Source: Shewanella hafniensis
GTDB lineage: Bacteria; Pseudomonadota; Gammaproteobacteria; Enterobacterales; Shewanellaceae
Length of the DNA: 34,438 nucleotides
Assembly (NCBI RefSeq): GCF_019655335.1
Contig: NZ_BPFD01000050.1
Span: forward strand, 1 to 34,438
Direction of reading: 5' to 3'
Shown piece after piece: positions 24,861-33,374 of this stretch (position 1 is the stretch's first letter; every line of letters starts with the position of its first letter). The translations under genes were made by a program, and so were the position numbers. Under the pieces are notes generated by a model. The model ran no database searches and had not been told where the DNA came from. It saw only the letters and a program-made list of their open reading frames with translations.

Positions 24861-26195
24861 ATGGAACAAGTTATTACCCCAACCGCAGGGAAAGATAATC
24901 CCATCCAAATGACAGATATTGTCTATTCGAAGGAAAAATCGCTGTTCACTCTGTTAGCGATTATCTCAGGGATCGTCTGGGCAGCATTGATCATAGGTAC
25001 TTTGGGCATGGCCCTGCTCTATGTGTTGATGTTTTTCATTATTTATCTTTTCAGCCACTCCGCTTTTATTAGCTACCTAAAAGGGACGGCTGTCGAAATC
25101 AATGCTGAGCAATTCCCTGAATTACATAAACAATATTTAGCATGCTGCGATCGTTTAGAAATGAAAGAGCCACCACGAGCTTACTTGTTGGCCGCCGATG
25201 GCATGCTCAACGCGCTGGCAACCCGCTTCCTCGGCCGTAACTATATAGTGCTATTTTCATCGATTGTGGATGCGCTTGAGTCCGATAAAGATGCACTTAA
25301 CTTCTATATCGGCCACGAATTAGGCCATATTCGCCGCAATCATATTGGCAAGGCCCCCTTTTTAGTCTTCGCCACTTGGTTGCCTTTAGTGGGTGCGGCT
25401 TATTCTCGCGCCTGTGAATATACCTGCGATCTCCACGGGTTACGTTGCTGCAACAGCTTACGTTCTGCCACCAATGCCGTCGCCGTATTAGCCGCTGGCG
25501 TAGAGCAATGGAAACGTATGAATGTGGATCAATATATCCGCCAAGCTCGCGAATCGAGTGGTTTTTGGATGTCGCTGCACGAGCTTAACGGCAGCTATCC
25601 TTGGCTAACTAAACGTATGGCAAGAGTCGACGCCAAAGCGCAGGGAACGGAATACACGCCGCCATCACGCAGTGCGTGGGCATTTGTATTTAGCCTCTTT
25701 ATGCCACGCATGGGCACAGCTGGCGGTGGACTCATTATTTTTGCTGCAATTATTGGTGTTGCCGCCGCAGTTGCGTTGCCAGCGTACAAGCAATATCAAG
25801 AAAAGATGAGTGCAGCCACGAGTTATGAAGCCCCGGCCGCAACCGAAGCGACACCAGCAGCTATGACTGTGCCTGACGCAACACTCGCCATTGCCAGTAT
25901 CGATCAGCAGCACCAAGCATTAACGCCGATCACCGACATCTTAGTTGGCTATTATCAAACCAACCAAGCATGGCCAACTGAATTAGATGCCCTAAAGCTG
26001 ACGGACGAGCAGATTGCGACATTTAATTTGTACACAGATGGCATAGTCGGCTTTGTCGGAGGCGAAGCCCTCGGTGATTATCAAGGCTACGAAGTCTATC
26101 TATCGCCACAAGTTGATGAGCAAAGCAATATCACTTGGGTATGCAGCAGTAGCGACATTCCCGACGAATATCTGCCAATAGATTGCCAAGGCTAA
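24861..26195 (+). CDS. M48-family metalloprotease fused to a type IV pilin-like domain
   Basis: A 444-residue protein. Residues about 32-70 form a two-helix membrane hairpin. The M48 (HtpX/Ste24-like) zinc protease domain follows, with HELGH at 152-156 and the third-ligand region CEYTCD giving E186 and D190. The C-terminal third is a complete pilin-like module: LIIFAAIIGVAAAVALPAY at 291-309 mimics the pilin alpha-1 helix (AIIGILAAIALPAY). It is followed by a Ser/Ala/Pro-rich linker, a beta-region, and a terminal disulfide-loop candidate C428-C442 with pilin-like YLP before the last Cys. The Gly-Phe prepilin cleavage site and Glu5 are missing, so the pilin part is probably not processed. AAGGAT precedes the ATG at 24861. 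Confidence 0.85.
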   Translation: MEQVITPTAGKDNPIQMTDIVYSKEKSLFTLLAIISGIVWAALIIGTLGMALLYVLMFFIIYLFSHSAFISYLKGTAVEINAEQFPELHKQYLACCDRLEMKEPPRAYLLAADGMLNALATRFLGRNYIVLFSSIVDALESDKDALNFYIGHELGHIRRNHIGKAPFLVFATWLPLVGAAYSRACEYTCDLHGLRCCNSLRSATNAVAVLAAGVEQWKRMNVDQYIRQARESSGFWMSLHELNGSYPWLTKRMARVDAKAQGTEYTPPSRSAWAFVFSLFMPRMGTAGGGLIIFAAIIGVAAAVALPAYKQYQEKMSAATSYEAPAATEATPAAMTVPDATLAIASIDQQHQALTPITDILVGYYQTNQAWPTELDALKLTDEQIATFNLYTDGIVGFVGGEALGDYQGYEVYLSPQVDEQSNITWVCSSSDIPDEYLPIDCQG

Positions 26196-26273
26196 GCCTG
26201 AGTTAACTCGGTTAGATATCGACTAAAGGAAACTTTTCCAAAGTAAGTTAATTGTATTTCCAAAGGAAATAGT

Positions 26274-26306
26274 AAAAAGGCACAAACTTATGTTTGTGCC
26301 TTTTTC
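26274..26306. terminator. Bidirectional intrinsic terminator
   Basis: The stem AAAAAGGCACAAAC / TGTTTGTGCCTTTTT (loop about TTA) lies between the convergent M48-pilin gene (plus) and hutH (minus). Confidence 0.88.
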
Positions 26307-26367
26307 AATTTTACGCCTCAGTGAAAATCAGTCACTAACGCTGATTAAGCCTTATAAGTTAAAGCAC

Positions 26368-27909
26368 CTAAAAGCTGGCTAGCGTTCCTGCTGGCAAATA
26401 AGTGTTAAAGCTCGCTGTATACAACAAATCAGTCGCGGCTTCGATATCTGGCGCGAAGTATCTGTCTTTATCGTAATAAGCGACAACTTCACGTAATTCG
26501 GCTTTAGCCTTAGCCACTGCGGCACTTGGCGTTAGCGGTGCGCGGAAATCTAACCCCTGCGCCGCTGCTAGCAATTCAATTGCTAACACGCCACGGGTGT
26601 TTTCGCTCATATCGCGCAAGCGGCGGGCCGCAAAAGTCGCCATAGAGACGTGATCCTCTTGGTTGGCCGAGGTTGGCAAACTGTCAACCGATGCCGGATG
26701 AGCGTAGGTTTTGTTCTCGGACGCTAATGCCGCCGCCGTCACTTGGGCGATCATAAAGCCTGAATTCACCCCGCCGTTTTTCACCAAAAATGGCGGCAGT
26801 TTCGACAGGCTAGAATCGATTAACAGTGCGATACGACGCTCAGCAATAGAACCCAGTTCGGCAATCGCAATCGCCAGATTATCCGCCGCCATAGCCACGG
26901 GTTCGGCGTGGAAGTTACCGCCAGAGATAATGTCGCCAGTATCTTGGAATACCAGCGGGTTATCGGTTACGCCATTGGCCTCAGTGCCTAACACTTCCGC
27001 CGCATGGCGGATTTGCGTCAAGCAAGCACCCAGCACCTGTGGCTGACAGCGCAGTGAGTAAGGATCTTGCACCTTCTCGCAGTTGATGTGGCTTAAGCTG
27101 ATTTCAGACTCTTCGCCCAGCAGATGACGGAACACCATGGCCGAATCGATTTGACCTTTCTGACCACGGGCTGCATGAATGCGTGGATCAAACGGACTGC
27201 GGCTACCCATGGCTGCCTCGACGCTCATGGCGCCAATCACTGAGCTTGCAGCAAACAAGTCTTCAGCGTGGAATAACCCTTCAAGCGCTAGCGCAGTCGA
27301 GGCTTGTGTGCCGTTAAGCAAAGCGAGCCCTTCTTTGGCCGCTAAATCGATTGGCTTGAGGCCCGCGATTTCTAAACCTTCGGCGGCAGAAATTAACTCG
27401 CCGCGATAGCTCATTTCGCCTTCACCCAGCATAGGCAAACACATGTGCGCCAGTGGCGCTAAATCGCCAGAGGCACCCACAGAACCTTTTTCAGGCACGC
27501 AAGGATAAACCTCGGCATTCACTAGGCTGATTAAGAAGTTAATCACTTCTAAACGAATGCCCGAGAAACCACGGCTTAATGAATTGATTTTTAACACCAT
27601 CATCAAGCGCACTGTGGCGTCTTGCATGTATTGGCCCGTGCCAGCAGCGTGGGATAACACGATAGAGCGTTGCAGCAATTGCAGATCTTCGGGCGCTATC
27701 TTGGTATTGGCCAACAAGCCAAAACCCGTGTTGATGCCGTAAACGGTACGGCCTTCATCCAGCACTTTTTGCACGATTTGCGCACTAGTGTTGATGTCGG
27801 TAATGGCCTCTGGCGCGAGTTCGAGTGTCAGCTTATGGCGGCTGATGTCGCGCAATTGCGCTAGGCTTAAGCTGCCCGGCGTTAACACTAAGTGATTCAC
27901 AGATTTCAT
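26368..27909 (-). CDS. hutH: Histidine ammonia-lyase
   Basis: A 513-residue cytoplasmic enzyme that removes ammonia from histidine to give urocanate, the first step of histidine catabolism. The self-cyclising MIO cofactor triad Ala-Ser-Gly is at 146-148 in GSVGASGDLAPL. The N-terminal YGINTGFG (57-64) and the later NQEDHVSMA active-site segments are also present. Length matches Pseudomonas HutH. GGAG precedes the ATG at 27909. It follows hutU by 52 bases on the same strand and forms the hutUH operon. No frameshift or missing key residue was seen. Confidence 0.97.
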   Translation of the reverse strand: MKSVNHLVLTPGSLSLAQLRDISRHKLTLELAPEAITDINTSAQIVQKVLDEGRTVYGINTGFGLLANTKIAPEDLQLLQRSIVLSHAAGTGQYMQDATVRLMMVLKINSLSRGFSGIRLEVINFLISLVNAEVYPCVPEKGSVGASGDLAPLAHMCLPMLGEGEMSYRGELISAAEGLEIAGLKPIDLAAKEGLALLNGTQASTALALEGLFHAEDLFAASSVIGAMSVEAAMGSRSPFDPRIHAARGQKGQIDSAMVFRHLLGEESEISLSHINCEKVQDPYSLRCQPQVLGACLTQIRHAAEVLGTEANGVTDNPLVFQDTGDIISGGNFHAEPVAMAADNLAIAIAELGSIAERRIALLIDSSLSKLPPFLVKNGGVNSGFMIAQVTAAALASENKTYAHPASVDSLPTSANQEDHVSMATFAARRLRDMSENTRGVLAIELLAAAQGLDFRAPLTPSAAVAKAKAELREVVAYYDKDRYFAPDIEAATDLLYTASFNTYLPAGTLASF

Positions 27910-27961
27910 ATTTTTAGCTCCAAGCTTTTAGTTATTATTGTTATTGAGTCGTTAGCATCGG

Positions 27962-29629
27962 CTAGTCTTGCATAGGTAAATCGAGGCCCTGCTCCTTGGC
28001 GCAGTTTTTCGCGATCTCGTAGCCCGCATCGGCATGACGCATCACGCCTGTCGCTGGGTCATTCCACAGCACACGGCCAACTCGTTTTGCCGCCGCGTCA
28101 GTTCCGTCACACACAATCACCACACCCGAATGTTGGCTAAAGCCCATACCGACGCCGCCACCATGGTGCAGCGACACCCAAGTTGCGCCGCTAGCGGTGT
28201 TGAGTAGCGCGTTTAGTAATGGCCAATCGGATACCGCATCTGAACCGTCCAGCATAGATTCGGTTTCGCGGTTCGGGCTGGCAACAGAGCCAGAATCTAA
28301 GTGATCGCGGCCAATCACCACAGGCGCCGACAACTCACCATTTTTGACCATTTCGTTAAAGGCTAACGCTAAACGGGCACGATCTTTTAAGCCAACCCAG
28401 CAAATACGCGCAGGCAGACCTTGGAAGGCAATACGCTCGCGCGCCATGTCTAACCAATTGTGCAGGTGTGGATTATCTGGGATCAGTTCTTTGACTTTAG
28501 CGTCAGTTTTATAGATATCTTCAGGATCGCCAGATAACGCCACCCAGCGGAATGGGCCAATGCCTTCACAGAACAGTGGGCGAATATAAGCAGGTACAAA
28601 ACCAGGGAAATCAAAGGCGTTTTCAACGCCCATTTCAAACGCCATTTGGCGAATGTTGTTACCGTAATCGAGCGTTGCTGCGCCGGCAGCTTGCAGATCC
28701 AGCATGGCTTGTACTTGCACCGCCATCGAGGCTTTCGCTGCTTTCACTACGCCCGCTTCGTCGGTTTTACGCATGGCCGCAGCCTCAGCCATAGTCCAGC
28801 CCTGCGGCAAATAGCCATTTAGCGGGTCGTGTGCCGAGGTTTGGTCGGTCACCACATCTGGGGTAACGCCGCGTTTAACTAATTCGGCAAACACATCGGC
28901 GGCATTCGCTAATAAACCCACAGATACAGGCTTGCCAGCTTGGTTCGCTTCTTCAATCATGGCTAATGCTTCATCGAGCGAAGTGGCTTTTTTGTCGACA
29001 TAACGAGTACGCAGGCGGAAATCGATGCGGGTCTCGTCGACTTCACAGGCTAACACTGAGAAGCCAGCCATAGTACCCGCCAGCGTTTGCGCGCCGCCCA
29101 TGCCGCCTAGCCCGCCAGTGAGGATCCATTTGCCTTTAGAGATGCCCTCAAAGTGCTGTTTTGCGACCGACACAAAGGTCTCGTAAGTACCTTGGACTAT
29201 GCCTTGAGTGCCGATGTAAATCCAAGAACCCGCCGTCATCTGGCCGTACATAGCCAAACCTAGCTTATCTAACTCGTTGAAATGCTCCCAGTTCGCCCAA
29301 TGTGGCACTAGGTTTGAGTTAGCAATCAGTACGCGCGGTGCATCTGCGTGGGTGCGAAATACGCCCACAGGTTTGCCCGATTGCACTAGTAAGGTTTCGT
29401 CGTCTTCGAGGCGTTGTAAGACTTCGATGATTTTGTCGTAACAATCCCAGTCGCGGGCGGCGCGGCCGATACCACCGTAGACGACTAAGTCTTCTGGGCG
29501 CTCGGCGACATCGGGATGTAAGTTGTTCATTAACATACGCATTGGCGCTTCTGTGAGCCAACTCTTACAGCTTAATTGTGTGCCATGCGGTGCAATAATT
29601 CGGCGGCTTGGGTCGTGGCGCTTGTCCAT
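27962..29629 (-). CDS. hutU: Urocanate hydratase
   Basis: A 555-residue NAD-dependent urocanase that converts urocanate to 4-imidazolone-5-propionate. Family motifs include GTQGIVQGTYETF, the NAD-binding glycine stretch GGLGGMGGAQ, the conserved ARICWVGLKDR region and the HHGGGVGMG motif near the end. The start at 29629 is preferred to an upstream in-frame ATG at 29647, because GAGG lies eight to nine bases before it. Length is normal for the family (about 555-560). It is the first gene of the hutUH unit, with a long hairpin 24 bases upstream of the coding region. Confidence 0.97.
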   Translation of the reverse strand: MDKRHDPSRRIIAPHGTQLSCKSWLTEAPMRMLMNNLHPDVAERPEDLVVYGGIGRAARDWDCYDKIIEVLQRLEDDETLLVQSGKPVGVFRTHADAPRVLIANSNLVPHWANWEHFNELDKLGLAMYGQMTAGSWIYIGTQGIVQGTYETFVSVAKQHFEGISKGKWILTGGLGGMGGAQTLAGTMAGFSVLACEVDETRIDFRLRTRYVDKKATSLDEALAMIEEANQAGKPVSVGLLANAADVFAELVKRGVTPDVVTDQTSAHDPLNGYLPQGWTMAEAAAMRKTDEAGVVKAAKASMAVQVQAMLDLQAAGAATLDYGNNIRQMAFEMGVENAFDFPGFVPAYIRPLFCEGIGPFRWVALSGDPEDIYKTDAKVKELIPDNPHLHNWLDMARERIAFQGLPARICWVGLKDRARLALAFNEMVKNGELSAPVVIGRDHLDSGSVASPNRETESMLDGSDAVSDWPLLNALLNTASGATWVSLHHGGGVGMGFSQHSGVVIVCDGTDAAAKRVGRVLWNDPATGVMRHADAGYEIAKNCAKEQGLDLPMQD

Positions 29630-29653
29630 TGAATTTTCCTCTTTCAACCTGTG

Positions 29654-29695
29654 GTGCTAACTCGTATTCGCTGAGTCGCTAATACGGGTTAGCAC
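29654..29695 (-). other. 15-bp stem-loop in the hutU leader
   Basis: GTGCTAACTCGTATT pairs with AATACGGGTTAGCAC (one T-G wobble, 12-base loop). On the minus strand it lies 24 bases before the hutU ATG, immediately upstream of its ribosome site; no T-run follows on that strand. On the plus strand it is followed by T-rich sequence, so it could instead stop antisense transcription. Confidence 0.6.
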
Positions 29696-29785
29696 TATTG
29701 TTTTTATTGTGTTTTCATCTTTTTAACTTATAAGAGTGCAGCTATTTAAATTACTGATTTACATCTGTTAATCACGCCACTGGCG

Positions 29786-30499
29786 CTACTTGCTAAAGGT
29801 TAAGTGACCGCCGAGTTTAAAGCGGCTACCTGGGTGAACTAGCCTTGCAAAACTCACGACGCCTTGGCGCGACCAAGTGCGGCGCAAAATCTGTAAACAG
29901 GGCTCAGTGGCGGGGATTTCAAGCCTTTGCTGTAATTCGGCGCTGGCGATAATCGCTTCAATCGTGTGATGCGCCTCGGTCAGCGGTGCCACTTGGGACA
30001 AATATTCGTGGGGTGTCTGCTGGGTAAAATCCTGCAATAAATAATCAGGCGCCAACTCGGGATTCACATAACGCTCTTCGACTTGCAACGGTAAGCCCTG
30101 CTCGCAATGCACTAAGATCGAATGGAATACCGTCGCACCGTGCTCAAGTCCAAGGGAAATTGCGATACTCGTACTCGCAGCGACTTGCTCTAACACCCAT
30201 TGCTGTACACTATAGCCGTGGCCGCGGTCTTTTATCTCATCGGCAATATTGCGGATCGCCAACATAGACGACTGGGATTTACACCCTGCGACAAAGGTGC
30301 CAAGCCCTTGAGAACGCTCAAGCACACCGCTATCCGTCAGCTCGGTTAGCGCACGTCGCGCCGTCATTCGGCTGCAGGTAAACAAATCGGCAAGCTGATT
30401 CTCAGAAGGCACACGAGCATGCTCTTCCCACTCACCCGACTCGATAGAGGAGATAATGTATTGCTTAATTTCTGCAAACTTAGGTGTAGCCAAAAACAT
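29786..30499 (-). CDS. hutC: Histidine utilisation repressor HutC (GntR family)
   Basis: A 237-residue GntR/HutC regulator. A winged helix-turn-helix (about 5-75, VPSENQLADLFTCSRMTARRALTEL) is followed by a UTRA ligand-binding domain (about 95-235, with EERYVNPELAPDYL). It should repress hut genes and be released by urocanate. The ATG at 30499 has GAGG only two bases away; the in-frame TTG at 30493 (codon 3) has the same GAGG at the ideal distance, so the true start may be two residues later. Divergent from hutI with an operator palindrome between. hutU follows 156 bases downstream. Confidence 0.95.
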   Translation of the reverse strand: MFLATPKFAEIKQYIISSIESGEWEEHARVPSENQLADLFTCSRMTARRALTELTDSGVLERSQGLGTFVAGCKSQSSMLAIRNIADEIKDRGHGYSVQQWVLEQVAASTSIAISLGLEHGATVFHSILVHCEQGLPLQVEERYVNPELAPDYLLQDFTQQTPHEYLSQVAPLTEAHHTIEAIIASAELQQRLEIPATEPCLQILRRTWSRQGVVSFARLVHPGSRFKLGGHLTFSK

Positions 30500-30574
30500 T
30501 TCCTCAATATAGAGCGCTAGAATCTAGGTACTATTCACTCTTTCAAACGTTCAAAATTGCGGCTACAATCCTAG

Positions 30575-30588
30575 CTTGTATATACAAG
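30575..30588. promoter_or_regulatory. hutC: HutC operator palindrome
   Basis: CTTGTATATACAAG is a perfect 14-bp palindrome in the hutC-hutI divergent region and matches the known HutC site style (CTTGTAtgTACAAG). A further half-site TACAAG lies at 30593-30598. Weak -35/-10 elements of both genes overlap it, consistent with repression of hutI and autoregulation of hutC. Confidence 0.8.
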
Positions 30589-30667
30589 TAAATACAAGCC
30601 AGCTCACATAAATTTAATAAACCGTTAATCACTTGGTTAACATCTGCCAGCACAGCGAGGGGAATAC

Positions 30668-31894
30668 ATGTCTTGGGATCAGGTTTGGATAGACGTTAAC
30701 TTAGCCACAATGGACCCTTCCATATCAGCACCTTATGGTGCGATCACCAATGCGGCCATCGCAGTAAAAGATGGTAAAATTGCTTGGCTTGGCCCCCGCA
30801 GCGAACTGCCTGCCTTCGATGTGTTGTCCATTCCCGTTTACAGAGGCAAAGGCGGCTGGATCACCCCAGGATTGATTGATGCCCACACCCACTTAATCTT
30901 TGCCGGTAATCGCGCCAATGAATTTGAGTTACGCCTACAAGGCGCGAGTTACGAAGAAATTGCCCGCTCAGGTGGCGGCATTATTTCAACCGTTAAAGCC
31001 TGCCGCGAGGCGGATGAAGCAGAATTATTTGAACTGGGCCGCCAGCGCCTAAACGCGCTCGCCAAAGAAGGGGTAACTACGGTTGAGATCAAATCAGGTT
31101 ACGGCTTAGATACTGAAACTGAATTGAAAATCCTGCGTGTTGCCCGCGAGCTCGGCAAGCATCACCATGTAGATGTAAAGACCACATTCCTCGGCGCCCA
31201 TGCGATTCCGCCTGAGTATAAAGACAATAGCGACGGCTATGTCGACTTAATTATCAATAAGATGCTGCCCGCAGTGATCGCCGAAAACCTTGCCGATGCT
31301 GTGGATGTGTTCTGCGAGAATATCGCCTTTAATCTTGAGCAAACCGAACGGGTACTTAGTGCAGCCAAAGCGGCGGGCTTAGAGATTAAACTCCACGCCG
31401 AGCAGTTAACTAATATGGGCGGCAGCGCACTGGCCGCACGTCTTGGCGCTAAGTCTGTGGATCATATCGAATATTTAGATGAGGCAGGCGTAAAAGCCTT
31501 AAGTGAAAGTGGCACCTGCGCCGTACTGCTGCCAGGCGCGTTTTACTTTTTGCGGGAAACCCAAAAACCACCTATCGATTTACTGCGCCAATACGACGTA
31601 CCTATGGTGCTCGCCAGTGACTTTAATCCTGGTTCATCCCCCATTTGCTCAACCCTGCTGATGCTGAATATGGGCTGCACCTTGTTCCGCTTAACGCCAG
31701 AAGAAGCCCTCGCGGGTTTAACACTCAATGCCGCCAAGGCACTCGGGATTGAAGATAACGTCGGCAGCTTAGTGGTCGGCAAACAAGCCGATTTTTGTCT
31801 GTGGGATATCGCCACGCCTGCACAACTTGCCTATTCCTACGGCGTGAATCCCTGCAAAGATGTAGTGAAAAACGGTAAGTTAGTTCATCAATAG
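30668..31894 (+). CDS. hutI: Imidazolonepropionase
   Basis: A 408-residue amidohydrolase-fold enzyme that hydrolyses imidazolonepropionate to N-formimino-L-glutamate. The metal-binding motif DAHTHLIFAG places H73 and H75 at the standard site. Further conserved parts are LRLQGASYEEIARSGGGI, the GAHAIPPEY region and the C-terminal ASDFNPGS motif. It is divergent from hutC and separate from hutUH, so the locus uses at least two transcripts. GAGGGG precedes the ATG at 30668. The product needs HutG or HutF, neither of which is in this window. Confidence 0.96.
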   Translation: MSWDQVWIDVNLATMDPSISAPYGAITNAAIAVKDGKIAWLGPRSELPAFDVLSIPVYRGKGGWITPGLIDAHTHLIFAGNRANEFELRLQGASYEEIARSGGGIISTVKACREADEAELFELGRQRLNALAKEGVTTVEIKSGYGLDTETELKILRVARELGKHHHVDVKTTFLGAHAIPPEYKDNSDGYVDLIINKMLPAVIAENLADAVDVFCENIAFNLEQTERVLSAAKAAGLEIKLHAEQLTNMGGSALAARLGAKSVDHIEYLDEAGVKALSESGTCAVLLPGAFYFLRETQKPPIDLLRQYDVPMVLASDFNPGSSPICSTLLMLNMGCTLFRLTPEEALAGLTLNAAKALGIEDNVGSLVVGKQADFCLWDIATPAQLAYSYGVNPCKDVVKNGKLVHQ

Positions 31895-31931
31895 AATGCG
31901 CGTACTCGCCGCAAATGTGCATAAGTAGCAA

Positions 31932-31976
31932 ACAAAATAAGGTCGCAAAATCAAACTTGGCGACCTTATCTTGTTT
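31932..31976. terminator. Bidirectional intrinsic terminator
   Basis: The stem AACAAAATAAGGTCGC / GCGACCTTATCTTGTT (one mismatch) lies between hutI (plus) and the siderophore-interacting protein gene (minus), with T-rich sequence on the right. Confidence 0.8.
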
Positions 31977-32008
31977 AATGGCTCGGTTAGTTTAAAAAGG
32001 ATTTAAGC

Positions 32009-32761
32009 TTAAACACTGGCCCCATTTTCTAACTGTTCATCTTCTTGTTTTACCAGCTTATGCTCACCTTCGTTACAACCGATTTTCCAATAGCTCGAGG
32101 TATAAAAATGACTCTTAGGCAATGAATGCGCTTGCTTAAAATGCCTTCTTAACGCGCGCATGCTATTAAATTCACAGGCAATCCACACGGCGGGCTCGCC
32201 AGTAAGCCAAGGTAATTGGGCAATTCGCTCGACCAAAGGGCGACCTTCGGGATCGGCCTCAGGATTAATCACCCAATGCAGCTCAACATTTTCAGGATGC
32301 ACAAGAGGCTGAATGTCGGCTTCGCTTAGCACTTCAATCACAGCGTAACCCATTGCATTGTTTGGCAATTGTGCCAAGTTCACACTGATGGCGGGCAAGG
32401 CGGTCATATCACCTGCGAGTAAAAACCAATCTGCCTCAAAGTTAATCAGTTTTTTAAGCCCAGGTCCGCCGATTTGAATAATATCGCCCACCTGCGCCGT
32501 TTTCGCCCAACTCGATGCGGGGCCGTCGGTATCGTGCAGTACAAAATCCACATCAATTTCATCATTGCGTTGCTGGCGAATTGTGTAGGTTCGCATTAAT
32601 GGACGCTCACCCGCTTGTGGGAATAACAACTTAATATAGGCACTCTCTTGATCAATAGGAAATCCAGCGAATCCCGCACCGCCTAAGGTCATGCGTAACA
32701 TATGCGGAGTGATATAAGTGGAGCGGATCACTTCTAGCTCACGTGGTGCAGGTTTATTCAT
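32009..32761 (-). CDS. Siderophore-interacting protein (FAD-dependent ferric-siderophore reductase)
   Basis: A 250-residue cytoplasmic flavoprotein of the SIP/ViuB family, which reduces iron in imported ferric siderophores with NAD(P)H. The FAD-binding motif appears as RTYTIR, followed by DVDFVLHDTDGPASSWA and GGPGLKK typical of SIP proteins. The C-terminal half has the LAGDMTALPAI nucleotide-binding turn and the WIACEFNSMRALRRHF and YWKIGCNEGEHK segments of the family. Its start codon overlaps the end of the MarR gene by eight bases, so the two form one operon and may be translationally coupled. Confidence 0.92.
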   Translation of the reverse strand: MNKPAPRELEVIRSTYITPHMLRMTLGGAGFAGFPIDQESAYIKLLFPQAGERPLMRTYTIRQQRNDEIDVDFVLHDTDGPASSWAKTAQVGDIIQIGGPGLKKLINFEADWFLLAGDMTALPAISVNLAQLPNNAMGYAVIEVLSEADIQPLVHPENVELHWVINPEADPEGRPLVERIAQLPWLTGEPAVWIACEFNSMRALRRHFKQAHSLPKSHFYTSSYWKIGCNEGEHKLVKQEDEQLENGASV

Positions 32762-33314
32762 TATGATTTTCTCCTATGGCGTTTTCTGCCGTTAAGCGCA
32801 ACTCAATGGCTCCTTTGCCAGTCATGTCTTTTGGCTGACTAGATGGTCTTTTTTGAGTAAGGCAATCAGTTTCACTTTTGGCGGCAGTCGCCTCATCCAC
32901 ACTTTTGCTAATCCGATTGGCAAGTTTAATAAAAGTATCGACTTCGGCTGAACTGAGCGCCTGCGTCATGCGCGCTACAGTTTTGCGTTCTGAGGTACTG
33001 ATCTGGGTCATGATCTTTTCCCCCTCAGCCGTGGGTCGCAGCAACTGGCTGCGGCCATCCTTTGGGTTATCGATTTTAGTGATCAACCCGCCCTGCTGTA
33101 GCTCATTAAGAACACGGGTAATTTGTGCTTTATCCCGCTGCATTCGCAGGGCAATAGACTGGGCCGTCGATTCAGGATTGCGACACACCCCCTTCAAGGC
33201 ACGGATATGAGTGACAGGTAAATCAATCTCTTGTGCAGCAATATCGCTACGCAATTGCTTTTTGTAGGCATGCACTAATCTGTGCAAAGTTTCACTGAGT
33301 GACAATGAAGACAT
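32754..33314 (-). CDS. MarR family transcriptional regulator
   Basis: A 186-residue MarR regulator. The core winged-helix (about 25-110) shows ALKGVCRNPESTAQSIALRMQRDKAQITRVLNELQQGGLI and the wing NPKDGRSQLLRPTAEG. The dimerisation helices follow. A hydrophilic C-terminal tail of about 45 residues is longer than usual. It is the first gene of an operon with the siderophore-interacting protein and its promoter carries two palindromes, so it is probably autoregulated. The effector is unknown; an iron- or phenolic-siderophore-related signal is a guess from context. GAGAG precedes the ATG. Confidence 0.9.
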   Translation of the reverse strand: MSSLSLSETLHRLVHAYKKQLRSDIAAQEIDLPVTHIRALKGVCRNPESTAQSIALRMQRDKAQITRVLNELQQGGLITKIDNPKDGRSQLLRPTAEGEKIMTQISTSERKTVARMTQALSSAEVDTFIKLANRISKSVDEATAAKSETDCLTQKRPSSQPKDMTGKGAIELRLTAENAIGENHNE

Positions 33315-33331
33315 AGAAGGCTCTCGACATA

Positions 33332-33346
33332 GTTGACTGTGTCAAC
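33332..33346. promoter_or_regulatory. Operator palindrome 1
   Basis: GTTGACTGTGTCAAC is a perfect 6-3-6 inverted repeat. On the minus strand it overlaps the first base of the -10 element and covers the predicted transcription start of the MarR operon. It is the same motif as the repeat centred 28 bp away. Confidence 0.75.
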
Positions 33347-33373
33347 AATATCGAGACTAATTGACAGTGTCAA
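33345..33373 (-). promoter_or_regulatory. Sigma-70 promoter of the MarR operon
   Basis: On the minus strand, -35 TTGACA (33373-33368) and -10 TATTGT (33350-33345) are separated by exactly 17 bases. The -35 lies inside operator palindrome 2 and the start region inside palindrome 1. Confidence 0.7.
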
Positions 33374-33374
33374 C
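33360..33374. promoter_or_regulatory. Operator palindrome 2
   Basis: The 13-bp palindrome TTGACAGTGTCAA at 33361-33373 is centred 28 bp from palindrome 1 and contains the -35 element of the MarR promoter. It also lies close to the 3' end of the phosphatase-like gene. Confidence 0.75.
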
